From Nodularia sphaerocarpa UHCC 0038 (GTDB lineage: Bacteria; Cyanobacteriota; Cyanobacteriia; Cyanobacteriales; Nostocaceae): a stretch of DNA of 64,000 nt. The stretch lies in NCBI RefSeq assembly GCF_022376295.1, contig NZ_CP060140.1, positions 5,150,356 to 5,214,355 on the forward strand. The letters run 5' to 3'. Made by a program: the position numbers and the translations under genes. How positions within the stretch are numbered: position 1 is the stretch's first letter; each line of letters begins with the position of its first letter. The notes below the pieces were generated by a model that was not told the DNA's origin, did not search any database, and worked only from the letters and a program-made list of their open reading frames with translations. Positions 26,749-35,905 of the stretch are shown here, piece by piece.

Positions 26749-26955
26749 ATGCACTTATCTTTTTTGATTCCCCTTTGTACTGGTTTAGCTATCGGCTATG
26801 TATCTAAAAAGTGTGATGGCGAAATAGCTTATCTCATCAGTTTATTTATGATTCTCAGTCTAATTTTAAGTTTAGTATTAGCCCCTTGGCAATTTCAGCT
26901 AGTGGTATTAATTCTGGTTCTGGTTAGCACGGATAGATTTTTACTTAAACGTTAA
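26749..26955 (+). CDS. Small two-helix membrane protein
   Basis: A 68-residue product, almost entirely two hydrophobic segments separated by a short KKCDGE loop, ending DRFLLKR. The ATG 26749 is preceded by GAGG at a good distance, which favours it over the TTG at 26701. No family was recognised. It may be a small membrane regulator or a conserved unknown protein. Confidence 0.55.
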   Translation: MHLSFLIPLCTGLAIGYVSKKCDGEIAYLISLFMILSLILSLVLAPWQFQLVVLILVLVSTDRFLLKR

Positions 26956-27200
26956 GTGTAAATTAGGATAGGATTTTTTTTCGCGCACAGGCGCATCAGC
27001 GAAGCGAAGCACGAAGTGCGTTAGGCGCAAAGGTAGAAAGGAAAAGAAAGGTAATTTTACCGCCACCGACAAAAAGCTGTATAAATCTTATAGTCCGTTT
27101 CAACGGACTTCTGCTATTAGACAGAGAATTTATTCTCTGGCGGGATATGGAATAGGCGGATAATTTCCTTTGTCCCTAATCATATTTCTCAGGACAAATT
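26956..27200. other. Spacer with palindromic repeats
   Basis: Holds a GCG/CGC-rich repeat (CAGCGAAGCGAAGCACGAAG, about 26996) and a perfect hairpin AGTCCGTT-TC-AACGGACT at 27092-27109, a motif I know as frequent in Nostoc-type genomes. No gene seen. Confidence 0.5.
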
Positions 27201-28517
27201 TTACAAGTCTCGACGCGAGAGAAGAACACTACGCACCTCTCCCGCAACCGCTACCACCCAAAAAGGGAGGTGGGCTTCAGGTGAAGTCAGATCAAAAATA
27301 ATATCCTTGTAGTAGAACCACTTTCCTCTTTTTCTCCATCCTACCGTGTCCCCAAAGGCGCTCCAAATTTTACCATTAAAATCTTTCGTTCCCCCCAAAC
27401 TTTGATAAATGCGCTTCTGCACAGAAAACCCAAAGCGCCCATTGCTATATTTAACCCACAACTGGTCAATGGTGCGGAGGTCTTCACTAGGAAAGTTCTC
27501 TATACTTTCAGTATTTAACCAACCTTCTTGTTCCCGCTTTGTCACCGCTAACATTACGCGTCTTGTTTCCTCATCCGCTTCTCTCCATTTCCAAGCAGCG
27601 AGTAAGTCACTTAGCTGACTATAGTCCATTGTGGGGGGGTTAGAGGGTTTTAAAACATTCACAACTTCTGCAACAGATTGATAACGCTGCTTAGGGATAG
27701 GATTTGCCAACTTTTCCAAAATCTTCCCTAATTCATCACTAACAACATTCCCATTCAAATAATCTCGCCATACCCATTCCCCCTCCATCACATCATATAA
27801 ATCAAAGGGACTGATATGAGTTAATAAATGCAGACAAGTCACCCCTAAACTATATAAATCACTAATAAATTTAGGTTTCCCCATTAACTGCTCAGGAGCG
27901 CAATATTCCGCCGAGCCGATAACTGTTCCTGTAACTGTACGTTGTTTTTGCTCAACTACCTTCGCTGCGCCAAAATCCACTAAAAATAATTTGTGGTCAG
28001 CACTACGACGAATGATATTCTCTGGCTTAATATCCCGGTGAATTACTTGTTGACTGTGAACAAACTGCAAAATATCCAACAGTTCTCTTAATAATTCTCG
28101 TATTTGCTGTTCTGAGAAAACACCATTTTTGTCTAACTCAGCTTGTAGAGTGTCGCCTTTCACAAATTCTTGAACTAAATATTGGCGATTATCTGCGGTA
28201 AAACAAGCCATTAACTCTGGAATTTGGGGATGCTTACCCAACTCTTCCAAACGTTCTGCTTCTTGACTAAACAACTGCGAAGCCTTCTCAGTGCTGTCTG
28301 TTCCTTGTGCTTGGGGTAGAAATTGCTTAATCACACAAAACGGTTTTGATGGCTTATCTTCATCAATGGCGAGAAATGTCCGACCAAAACCCCCTTGTCC
28401 TAAAATTGACTGCGGCGCATACCTTTCTCGCAGAAGTAACTTGCTCCCGCACTTCTGGCAAAATTGGAAATTATCGGGGTTAGGGTAGAGACAGTCAGGA
28501 TTAAGACATTGACGCAT
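27201..28517 (-). CDS. Serine/threonine protein kinase with N-terminal zinc ribbon and C-terminal GUN4 domain
   Basis: About 438 residues. A Cys4 zinc-ribbon-like segment (CLNPDC...CQKCG) comes first. A Hanks-type kinase follows with glycine loop LGQGGFGRTF, Lys in CVIKQF, HRDIKPEN and DFGAAK, all catalytic residues intact. From about residue 305 a GUN4 domain follows (LLAAWKWREADEETRRVML, DQLWVKYSNGRFGFSVQ, FGDTVGWR). GUN4 binds protoporphyrin and Mg-protoporphyrin and stimulates Mg-chelatase. A porphyrin-sensing kinase is the natural inference but unproven. The ATG 28517 gives a start just before the zinc ribbon; 28535 is also possible. Confidence 0.9.
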   Translation of the reverse strand: MRQCLNPDCLYPNPDNFQFCQKCGSKLLLRERYAPQSILGQGGFGRTFLAIDEDKPSKPFCVIKQFLPQAQGTDSTEKASQLFSQEAERLEELGKHPQIPELMACFTADNRQYLVQEFVKGDTLQAELDKNGVFSEQQIRELLRELLDILQFVHSQQVIHRDIKPENIIRRSADHKLFLVDFGAAKVVEQKQRTVTGTVIGSAEYCAPEQLMGKPKFISDLYSLGVTCLHLLTHISPFDLYDVMEGEWVWRDYLNGNVVSDELGKILEKLANPIPKQRYQSVAEVVNVLKPSNPPTMDYSQLSDLLAAWKWREADEETRRVMLAVTKREQEGWLNTESIENFPSEDLRTIDQLWVKYSNGRFGFSVQKRIYQSLGGTKDFNGKIWSAFGDTVGWRKRGKWFYYKDIIFDLTSPEAHLPFWVVAVAGEVRSVLLSRRDL

Positions 28518-28593
28518 AAACTCAAAAACGGGCATTTGTGATAATTTTAACCCAAGTTCAGGATAATGGTGGGTTAGCGCAGCGTAACCGACC

Positions 28594-28727
28594 CTACTAA
28601 ATTGACACAGCTAATTTTGGGCATAATAAATATTGTGGGGTAAGCTCTCTAGTCCCCCCAGAACAGGCATCTTGCCTGTTCCACAAGAGAAAAATAATGC
28701 ACTATTTTAAGCTTGCCACGCCACTAC
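28594..28727. repeat. MITE-like element, copy downstream of tRNA-Val
   Basis: About 134 bp with a central palindrome (GAACAGGCATCTTGCCTGTTC) inside a tract containing TATTGTGGGGTAAGCT. It is an inverted copy of 28956-29091, and the terminal part ends GTAGTGG-like. No coding sequence. Confidence 0.7.
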
Positions 28728-28767
28728 TAAATAGACGTGATAACTGTTAACTGTTCACTGATTTAAA

Positions 28768-28842
28768 TGGACGTACTCGGACTCGAACCGAGGAACCTCT
28801 ACGATGTCAACGTAGCGCTCTAACCAACTGAGCTATACGTCC
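28768..28842 (-). tRNA. tRNA-Val (anticodon GAC)
   Basis: The minus strand folds into a full cloverleaf. A GGACGTA/TACGTCC acceptor stem, a D-arm with GCTCAGTTGGTTAGAGC, anticodon stem CTACG/CGTAG around TTGACAT (anticodon GAC, decoding GUC/GUU) and a T-arm with GGTTCGAGTCC are all present. Discriminator base is A; CCA is not encoded. It lies between two inverted MITE-like elements. Confidence 0.96.
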
Positions 28843-28955
28843 TTAACCACACGAAAACCTAACATAACATATATTTCAAAGGAAAGCAAATATTAATTTT
28901 CATGCCGTCAGTATATGTAGGGTGCGTTACACTTCGTGATAACACACCCTACTGG

Positions 28956-29091
28956 CTACTGGCGTGACAAGCTGAAAATGTTACATTATGTTTCTCTTGT
29001 GGAACAGGCAAGATGCCTGTTCTGGGGGGACCAGTAGCTTACCCCACAATATTTATGCTTATTCACTGTTTTAGGCTTGTCAGTCCACTAC
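28956..29091. repeat. MITE-like element, copy upstream of tRNA-Val
   Basis: Inverted copy of 28594-28727, very similar across the central 70 bp and recognisable to both ends (GGCGTGACAAGCT at the left, TTGTCAGTCCACTAC at the right). Preceded by a GTAGGGTGCGTTAC/AACACACCCTAC palindromic repeat at 28918-28952. Confidence 0.7.
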
Positions 29092-29352
29092 GTGTGTTTC
29101 ATAAATCAAATATGAGTCCTATATCTCTAGCAAAATACACTAGCAATACTGACGCATAAACTTTCATAAACTGCGATTTACTTGTATATCCTCTGTTATT
29201 CTCGGTGCATTATTATTTTAAGTATCTGCCAGTGTGAAGTTAATATTATGTGTGTTTTTTATCTTAAACTTTCAGTAACTCTGAATAATTAAAAGTTGTA
29301 GAAACTATTTTAAAAACTTATAATATTGATAATAATTTCTTAAATATTAAGA
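29092..29352. other. AT-rich leader before the dehydrogenase gene
   Basis: About 260 bp, strongly AT-rich, no reading frame and no clear repeat. Likely contains the promoter of the following gene, but I cannot assign boxes. Confidence 0.4.
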
Positions 29353-30129
29353 ATGCGAACTGCTTTAATAACTGGTGCATCTAGCGGTATAGGTAAAGCC
29401 TTTGCTGAGGAATTAGCCGCAGGTCAGACAAACCTGGTTTTAGTTTCCCGTTCGGCAGAAAAACTGAATCAACTAGCAAAAAAACTACAAGACCAATACA
29501 ATATTCAAGTAGATGTTATAGTTAAAGATTTAACAGAACCTGATGCACCTGCGGCTGTGTTTGATGCTACTAAAAGTCAGGGTTTAACCATTGATTTATT
29601 AATCAATAATGCTGGTGTTGGTGACTATGGTGATTTTGCCGAAAGTGACAGAGAACGGCAAATAAAAATTGTCCAACTTAACGTTTTAGCGTTGGTAGAT
29701 TTAACTCATAAATTTTTGCCTCTCATGCGTCAACGTCATTCTGGGGGAATCATTAACGTGTCTTCAATTACGGCATTTCAACCTATACCCTATCTTTCAG
29801 TGTATGCTGCCAGTAAAGCTTTTATTCTTAGTTTTAGTGAAGCACTTTGGGCTGAAAATCGTCCCTATGGTGTGCGTGTTTTAGCCACTTGTCCAGGGCC
29901 AATAGAAACCAACTTTTTTCTAGCAGCTAACTTTCCGACAAGTTTAGCAGGAAATACAGATAAAGCTTATTCTTCTGAACAAGTTGTGCGTGAATCATTA
30001 AAGGCTTTAGAAAATTTTCAACCAACACTGGTTATGGGTGACATTAAAACTCAAGTCAGAAGTACATTGGCTCGATTAGTACCACGAAAAATTCTCTTAA
30101 ATATGTTAGCCAAACATTTTAAAAGTTAA
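29353..30129 (+). CDS. Short-chain dehydrogenase/reductase
   Basis: A 258-residue classical SDR. The cofactor motif is LITGASSGIGKAFA, NNAGVG follows, then the catalytic Ser in NVSSITAF and Tyr-x3-Lys in VYAASKAFI. The Arg after the Rossmann turn (VSRSAEKL) points to NADPH preference by family analogy. The C-terminal PGPIETNFF segment is typical. Substrate unknown. Single gene; followed by an AT-rich gap before the two-component genes. Confidence 0.92.
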   Translation: MRTALITGASSGIGKAFAEELAAGQTNLVLVSRSAEKLNQLAKKLQDQYNIQVDVIVKDLTEPDAPAAVFDATKSQGLTIDLLINNAGVGDYGDFAESDRERQIKIVQLNVLALVDLTHKFLPLMRQRHSGGIINVSSITAFQPIPYLSVYAASKAFILSFSEALWAENRPYGVRVLATCPGPIETNFFLAANFPTSLAGNTDKAYSSEQVVRESLKALENFQPTLVMGDIKTQVRSTLARLVPRKILLNMLAKHFKS

Positions 30130-30357
30130 AAGGATATAAAAAATCTTTATGTCCTAAAATACACTTTCATTTATAAATGAAGTAAAATTAGTTTGTAAAT
30201 TTTTGTATTGTTTACAATAATTAATCCAGGAAAATTACTGTGAAGACAATCAAGCAAGGTGACAGGTTATATTAGTAACAATAATTTTTAGATAATTCCA
30301 CTGTATGCTGTGTATGAACTTAGTTTTTCAGGGAATGCTCACCGTAAGTAGGTTTTT

Positions 30358-32291
30358 ATGATGGAATTTTTACAGAGTTTTTTTTTCCTACCCAATTTAT
30401 TCCTCACGGACATTGCTATCTCTGGAAACCAGGATTGGTATGGTTACATATTATCTCGGATTCGTTAACTGCTCTTGCTTACTATTCTATTCCAGTCATG
30501 CTGGTCTATTTTGTCCGCAAACGGGAAGATGTCCCTTTCGGTGGGATATTCTTGATGTTTAGCACATTTATTTTTGCTTGCGGTACAACCCATCTGATGG
30601 ATGTGTGGACGCTTTGGTATCCTACTTATTGGCTATCGGGGTTAATCAAAGCTATCACGGCTTTTGTGTCTGTTTTGACTTCCATAAAATTGTTTCCATT
30701 AATACCTAAAGCACTGAGCTTGCCTAGTCATGCCCAACTAGCAAAGGAAATTGCTGAACGCAAACGCACAGAAGAGGTGCTAAGAGAAAGTGAGCAACGT
30801 TGGGAGTTAGCTTTACGTGGTAATAATGATGGTATTTGGGATTGGGATTTGAAAAACAATCAGGTTTTTTTCTCGACTCGCTGCAAAGAAATGCTCGGTT
30901 ATGAAGAACAGGAGATTTCTCAACATTTAAATGAAGGTATGAAGTGGGTGCATCCAGATGACCGTGACATGGTAATTACAGCAGTTGAAAATCATTTTTC
31001 CAGGATAACACCGTTTTACACTAACGAGCATCGAGTTTTATGTAAAGACGGTACTTACAAATGGATTTTGGATCGGGGTCAAGGGCTGTGGGATGAAAAT
31101 GGTAATGTAGTACGTATGGTGGGTTCACATACTGACATTACTGAGCGCAAGCAAGCAGAGGAGGCTTTAAGCAACCTACTAGAGCGACTAGAGACTATAG
31201 TTGAAGAACGAACATTAGAGTTAAGAAAAATCAACGATTCACTACAAGTAGAAATTAGGGAACGCCAGCGCATCGAGAACGCATTAAGAGAAAGCGAACA
31301 GCAATTTCGGGCTGCATTTGATCAAGCTGCTGTTGGTATTGCTCATGTAGGGATAAATGGACAGTGGCTATTGGTTAACCAGAAGCTTTGCGATATTGTT
31401 GGGTACACATTCGAGGAACTACAGGTGCTAACTTTCCAGGATATTACCCACCCTGATGATATTGATACTGATCTCAATTATATCAACCAGATGTTAGCAG
31501 GTGAGATTGCCAATTATTCTCTGGAAGAACGCTATTTTCGGAAAAATGGTTCTATCGTCTGGATTAATATTACAGTGTCTTTAATGCGGGAACCTTCTGG
31601 TGAACCAAAGTATTTTATATCTATTGTGGAAGATATTAGCGATCGCCAGCAGTCACATCAGCAGATTCAAGCATCACTTTTAGAAAAAGAAGTGCTGTTA
31701 AAAGAAATTTACCATCGCGTGAAAAACAATTTACAGGTAATTTCTAGCCTGCTCAACCTGCAATCTGCATATATCCAAGATGCTAAAGATATGGCAATAT
31801 TTCAGCAAAGTCAGCAGCGCATCGCATCTATGGCTTTAGTTCATGAAAAAATGTATCAATCACCAGATTTAGCCAAGATTAACTTAAATGAATATGTCCA
31901 AGATTTAGTATCAAGTTTATGCACTTGCTACGAATTAAATACAGATAAAATTTCCATAAATATTCATGTCGATGATGGCATATTCTTGGGTTTAGATACA
32001 GCAATTCCTTGTAGTTTAATTATTCATGAACTTGTTTCTAATTCCTTTAAACACGCATTTGCTGGAGGTATATCAGGTGAAATCAATATTGAAATCAAAA
32101 ATAATTCGCTCAATGATATTTCACTTATAGTTAGGGACAATGGTATTGGATTACCATCAAACTTTGATTTTCAAAATACAGCATCATTAGGCTGGGAGCT
32201 AATAGATGCTTTAAGCAGTCAACTCTCAGGAGATATCACTATTAATAGCGATATTGGAGTAGAATTTAAAATAGATTTTCCTCTAGTGTAA
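30358..32291 (+). CDS. Ethylene-receptor-like sensor histidine kinase (probable N-terminal frame interruption at a T9 run)
   Basis: From 30435 one frame encodes 618 residues. An ETR1-type transmembrane sensor is followed by two PAS domains (about 120-240 and 285-405) and a HisKA_2-type kinase (His427 in EIYHRVKNNLQV; ATPase motifs HELVSNSFKHA and DNGIGLP). Residues needed for copper/ethylene binding in plant ETR1 (Asp, Tyr, Ile-Pro, Cys, His) occur here as D9, Y16, I19-P20, C49, H53 with identical spacing. The frame is open upstream (PHGHCYLWKPG is encoded) but has no normal start codon. The ATGs at 30358/30361 are in another frame, joined only if the T9 run at 30378-30386 gains one base. Membrane protein; forms a pair with the next gene. 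Confidence 0.85.
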
Positions 32292-32305
32292 ATAGTAATT
32301 GCATA

Positions 32306-33835
32306 ATGAAAAACATAAAAATTGTCATAGTAGAAGATGAGGCTATTGTTGCTAAAGACTTACGTAATCGGCTGGAAAAATTTGGTTACATAGTTTCTGG
32401 TGTTGCTTCTTCAGGACAAGAAGCAATTAATAAGTCTCTAGAATTTTGTCCAGATTTAGTGCTAATGGATATTAGATTGAAAGGAGTCATGGATGGTATA
32501 GAAGCGGCTCATGAAATTCACAAACATTTGGATATTCCCATAATTTATCTCACGGCTTATGCTGATGATAAAACTTTAGATAGGGCAAAAGTAACTGAGC
32601 CTTTTGGCTATTTACTGAAACCTTTTAAAGAACGAGAGCTACAAATAAATATTGAAATAGCTCTGACTAAACATAGCTTAGAGAAGCAATTAAGAACACA
32701 TCAGAAATGGTTATCGACACTGCTGAATAGTATCAGCGATGGCGTGATTTCTAGCGACTTTGAGGAATTGGTAACTTTTATGAATCCTGTGGCTGAAAGT
32801 CTTACGGGTTGGAAACAAGAAGAAGCTTGTGGAAGAAATTCATCGGAAGTATTTAATATTGCTCATGGAGAAACTCACGAACCTGTAGAAAACCCGATAA
32901 TAAAAGTCTTGGAAGAAGGGAATGTGGTTGGTTTACCAGCCGAAACTGTTCTGATTTCTCGAAATGGTACAAAGATTCCCATTGATGACAGTGCTGCGCC
33001 AATTAAAGATGATCAAGATCGGATTACGGGTGCTGTATTAATTTTCCGAGATGTGACTGAACGCAAACAGGCTATGGAGGCTCGTCAAAAGCAAGTTGAG
33101 CAAGAGCAACTCTTAGCGCAACTAGCAGAAATTAATCAACTCAAAAATGAGTTTCTGAATTTATTATCTCATGAGTTGCGATCGCCTCTGAGCAATATGA
33201 AGGTGATGATTCAAATGTTACAAATGTCGATCACACCTGAAGAAAATCAGCGCTATTTAGAAATGTTGTCAATTGAGTGCGATCGCGAAATGGTACTCAT
33301 TAATGATTTACTAGACTTACAACGCTTAGAATCTGAAGCCCGCCCGGTGATTACCCCAGATGTATTACTCTTAGAACAGTGGATACCTTGGATAATTGAG
33401 CCGTTTAAAGTCCGTATTCAACAACATCAGCAAACTTTACAATTAAATCTTCCCTCAAATATTCCCTCGCTGTTCTCAGACGGTACTAGCTTAGAACGCA
33501 TTTTATCAGAATTACTTAATAATGCCTGCAAATATACTCCATCTGGTGGCGAAATTATCTTGAGTGTAGATCACAATTCCTCAGAAATACCCTCTCAAAC
33601 AATCATTACTATTCGTAATTCCTTAGAAATTCCCACAGCAGAAATACCGCGACTTTTTGATAAATTCTATCGCCTTCCCCATGCTGACATTTGGAATCAA
33701 GGTGGTACAGGATTGGGATTATCTATAGTGCAGAAGTTAGTCGAACGACTCCAAGGAATAATTCAAGTTGAAAGCAGCGAGGGATGGACAACATTCAGGC
33801 TGATATTAACTGATTTAATTGTGACTACCAGTTAG
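32306..33835 (+). CDS. Hybrid response regulator-sensor kinase (REC-PAS-HisKA-HATPase)
   Basis: 509 residues without membrane segments. A receiver domain comes first (E10-D11 acidic pair, phospho-acceptor D55 in LVLMDIRL, YLTAYAD, LLKPF), then a PAS domain (about 135-250), a HisKA box NEFLNLLSHELRSPLSNM and an HATPase domain (ELLNNACKYTPSGG, GTGLGLSIV). It starts 14 bp after the ethylene-receptor-like kinase, so it is the likely phosphotransfer partner, which would then drive its own kinase output. A DNA-binding domain is absent, so the final output lies elsewhere. Confidence 0.93.
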   Translation: MKNIKIVIVEDEAIVAKDLRNRLEKFGYIVSGVASSGQEAINKSLEFCPDLVLMDIRLKGVMDGIEAAHEIHKHLDIPIIYLTAYADDKTLDRAKVTEPFGYLLKPFKERELQINIEIALTKHSLEKQLRTHQKWLSTLLNSISDGVISSDFEELVTFMNPVAESLTGWKQEEACGRNSSEVFNIAHGETHEPVENPIIKVLEEGNVVGLPAETVLISRNGTKIPIDDSAAPIKDDQDRITGAVLIFRDVTERKQAMEARQKQVEQEQLLAQLAEINQLKNEFLNLLSHELRSPLSNMKVMIQMLQMSITPEENQRYLEMLSIECDREMVLINDLLDLQRLESEARPVITPDVLLLEQWIPWIIEPFKVRIQQHQQTLQLNLPSNIPSLFSDGTSLERILSELLNNACKYTPSGGEIILSVDHNSSEIPSQTIITIRNSLEIPTAEIPRLFDKFYRLPHADIWNQGGTGLGLSIVQKLVERLQGIIQVESSEGWTTFRLILTDLIVTTS

Positions 33836-34071
33836 TACAGTTGTGTATAATTCAATATTTTTATGAAATCAACTGGGGTTTTATGAACGCGATTAAAAAA
33901 TAAATTTAACTGGGAACTAAAAAAATCAGAATAAGTTTTATTTACCATAAGGTTTGTTCAGCTAATTCCATATCATATTACCACATATTTGCACACATTC
34001 TTGAGGAAGATGACCCTAATAAACAGTAGGTTTAAATTAACTTTGGTGTGTCGAATAACTGCTTTCTATGG

Positions 34072-34099
34072 AGGTTTAGCCAAATGCTAAACCTTTTTT
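34072..34099 (+). terminator. Array hairpin 1
   Basis: AGGTTTAGC pairs with GCTAAACCT (34072-34080 with 34086-34094), then a run of T. Classic rho-independent shape. Confidence 0.8.
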
Positions 34100-34212
34100 A
34101 TGCTCGCAAAGTCAAGCCATATCACTTTGTAAAATATTTGTAGACTTCCTATTGGATGATGAATACTCTCATCCCAATAGATAAATTAATCTGATAGATT
34201 CTACTTCTACTG

Positions 34213-34242
34213 AGGCTTGGTTTACCGCCAAGCCTTTTTTAT
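34213..34242 (+). terminator. Array hairpin 2
   Basis: AGGCTTGG (34213-34220) pairs with CCAAGCCT (34228-34235), followed by TTTTT. The stem shares its AGGCTTGG core with hairpins 3, 5 and 7. Confidence 0.8.
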
Positions 34243-34550
34243 ATTGTATCAAATTGAAGCGCCAAAATATATACCAGTAATCTTAAGTTAAGTTTAAAAC
34301 TCATATCTAAGTAGCTGAGGTTTACTTCCTCAACCCAACCTACAATCATGCTTAACTGAACAGGATTTTTTTTATTTAAATTAGTTTTATTTAATACAAT
34401 CATCAATTAATTGAGCGTATAAATTAGTATTTTTAGCAGATAGCGTGCTATTATTAAATACAGCAACCTGGAAAGTTATTATCAGATTTAAGGAAATTTG
34501 GATATAACCTATAGATAGATGAAATTTAGTATTAAAATATTTAAACTCAC

Positions 34551-34608
34551 AAGATATGGTAAACTCTTGGTATATATAGGCTTGGCTCATAGTCAAGCCT
34601 CTTTTATA
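34551..34608 (+). ncRNA. Candidate small-RNA unit with hairpin 3
   Basis: Contains GATATGGTAAACTCTTGG and TATATATAGG, then a 10-bp stem with one G-U pair (34578-34587 with 34591-34600) and TTTTA. The whole unit resembles 35284-35345. Transcription is inferred, not shown. Confidence 0.45.
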
Positions 34609-35059
34609 TCTTTTTAAGTTAGAGGATGTTTGAAAATTCCTATGGTTGGTAGCAAAATATTCTAGCTTCCCCTAAATCCCCCTAAACCCTTTCCGAGATG
34701 CGCCTTTGGCGTAGAGAAAGGGGGACTTTGATAACCGTTACCCCCTTGAGAAGCAGGGCTAGGGTGTGTTTTGTAAGTCTAAACGTAGCTTAAGCGCAGC
34801 GCAACCCAACGAAGCAAACCAAATATCGGGTAAAGTTGGGTTTTAAAACAGTCCCTAGTGGGGATGAATAAGTGCCTAAAATCACAGCCAGAGACTTTTA
34901 AAATAACCTCTTAGATAACTACTAAAGTTTTTAGTAAATTTATAAAAAAATCGCTACTTGATCATAAATATGATTCATTTCCTATATATCTATAGGTAGG
35001 GTAGATAAATTCTTTGCCGTGTTATTATTCAGTTCATTAATGCCTGAAAAACATAATCT

Positions 35060-35091
35060 ACCCTGGAATCAAAGCCAGGGTTTTCTTTTTG
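35060..35091 (+). terminator. Array hairpin 4
   Basis: CCCTGG (35061-35066) pairs with CCAGGG (35075-35080), followed by TTTTCTTTTT. Its upstream part has ATCTACCC, and GGTAGGGTAGAT lies about 65 bp earlier (34995-35006), able to form an alternative longer pairing. Confidence 0.7.
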
Positions 35092-35283
35092 AGAAAAAAT
35101 AAGTCTCATGAGATATGTATTACAGTCAGATGATATCTCACTAGAGTATGAATAAATTTATAAACAATTTATTAGCATTTTTTAGAAAATTTAGTTTATA
35201 TATGAGACTGCATATCACATTTGCGAACATTTGCATACAACTTTAAGACAGATGAAATGATCTAAGTTTATATATAAATTAGC

Positions 35284-35345
35284 TAGATATGGTAAACACC
35301 TGGTATATATAAAGGCTTGACTCTTGTTCAAGCCTTTTTCATACT
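35284..35345 (+). ncRNA. Candidate small-RNA unit with hairpin 5
   Basis: GATATGGTAAACACCTGG and TATATATAAAGG lead into a perfect 10-bp stem AAAGGCTTGA/TCAAGCCTTT (35311-35320 with 35328-35337). About 80% alike to the unit at 34551. Confidence 0.45.
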
Positions 35346-35425
35346 TTTAATATATGAATAAAATTTATGCAATGAGCGAATAATTATTGCAGTACCTAAG
35401 AGGATGAATGCACAAGTCTAATTTA

Positions 35426-35570
35426 TTACGAGCCTCGGCGACTAGAAGTCGCAGCTACACAAACTAAACCCACCTGCGTGGGTTTGAAAACCTTAATTTT
35501 GTATTAGTCCACGCAGGTGGACTTCCCTACGGGAAGCCGCTACGGGTCATGCTTGTGTAGTAGCCATATT
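35426..35570. repeat. Dispersed repeat GACTAGAAGTCGC / CCCACCTGCGTGGG
   Basis: Contains GGCGACTAGAAGTCGCAGCT and CCCACCTGCGTGGG, then CCACGCAGGTGG and GGAAGCCGC. The same blocks occur inverted at 40195-40405. Splits the hairpin array. Confidence 0.65.
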
Positions 35571-35724
35571 ATATTCGCCCAAACTTTACAAACATCCTCT
35601 AATTAAGGTAGGAAGAGTTATATATTAGGCTTAATAGGATTTGGATACTGACTAAAGGAAGATGAACTTTGAAAAGAGGAGTTTTAAATTATAATTCAGT
35701 ACGTTGTTAAGCACAGCAATAATC

Positions 35725-35755
35725 GAGGTTTGGTTAATTACCAAACCTTTTTTTA
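35725..35755 (+). terminator. Array hairpin 6
   Basis: AGGTTTGGT (35726-35734) pairs with ACCAAACCT (35740-35748), followed by a T-run. Related in sequence to hairpin 1. Confidence 0.8.
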
Positions 35756-35859
35756 TGATGAAACAAGTTATTGACTTATCAGTTTTTAGGCTATTTGCAT
35801 ACATCCTTTAGGAGGATGAACTAAAGGCATAGAAATAGTAAATTACTATTGGTGTAGTA

Positions 35860-35905
35860 AATGCTTGGTATACATAAGGGCTTGGTTGATCCAAGCCTTT
35901 TTTCT
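35860..35905 (+). ncRNA. Candidate small-RNA unit with hairpin 7
   Basis: ATGCTTGGTATACATAAGG precedes stem GGCTTGG/CCAAGCC (35879-35885 with 35891-35897) and seven T residues. Third relative of the units at 34551 and 35284. Confidence 0.45.

Noticed and set aside
34387..34596. 69-residue minus-strand frame inside the hairpin array
   Set aside because: Translation is random-looking, AT-driven, and covers a hairpin and repeat units of the array.
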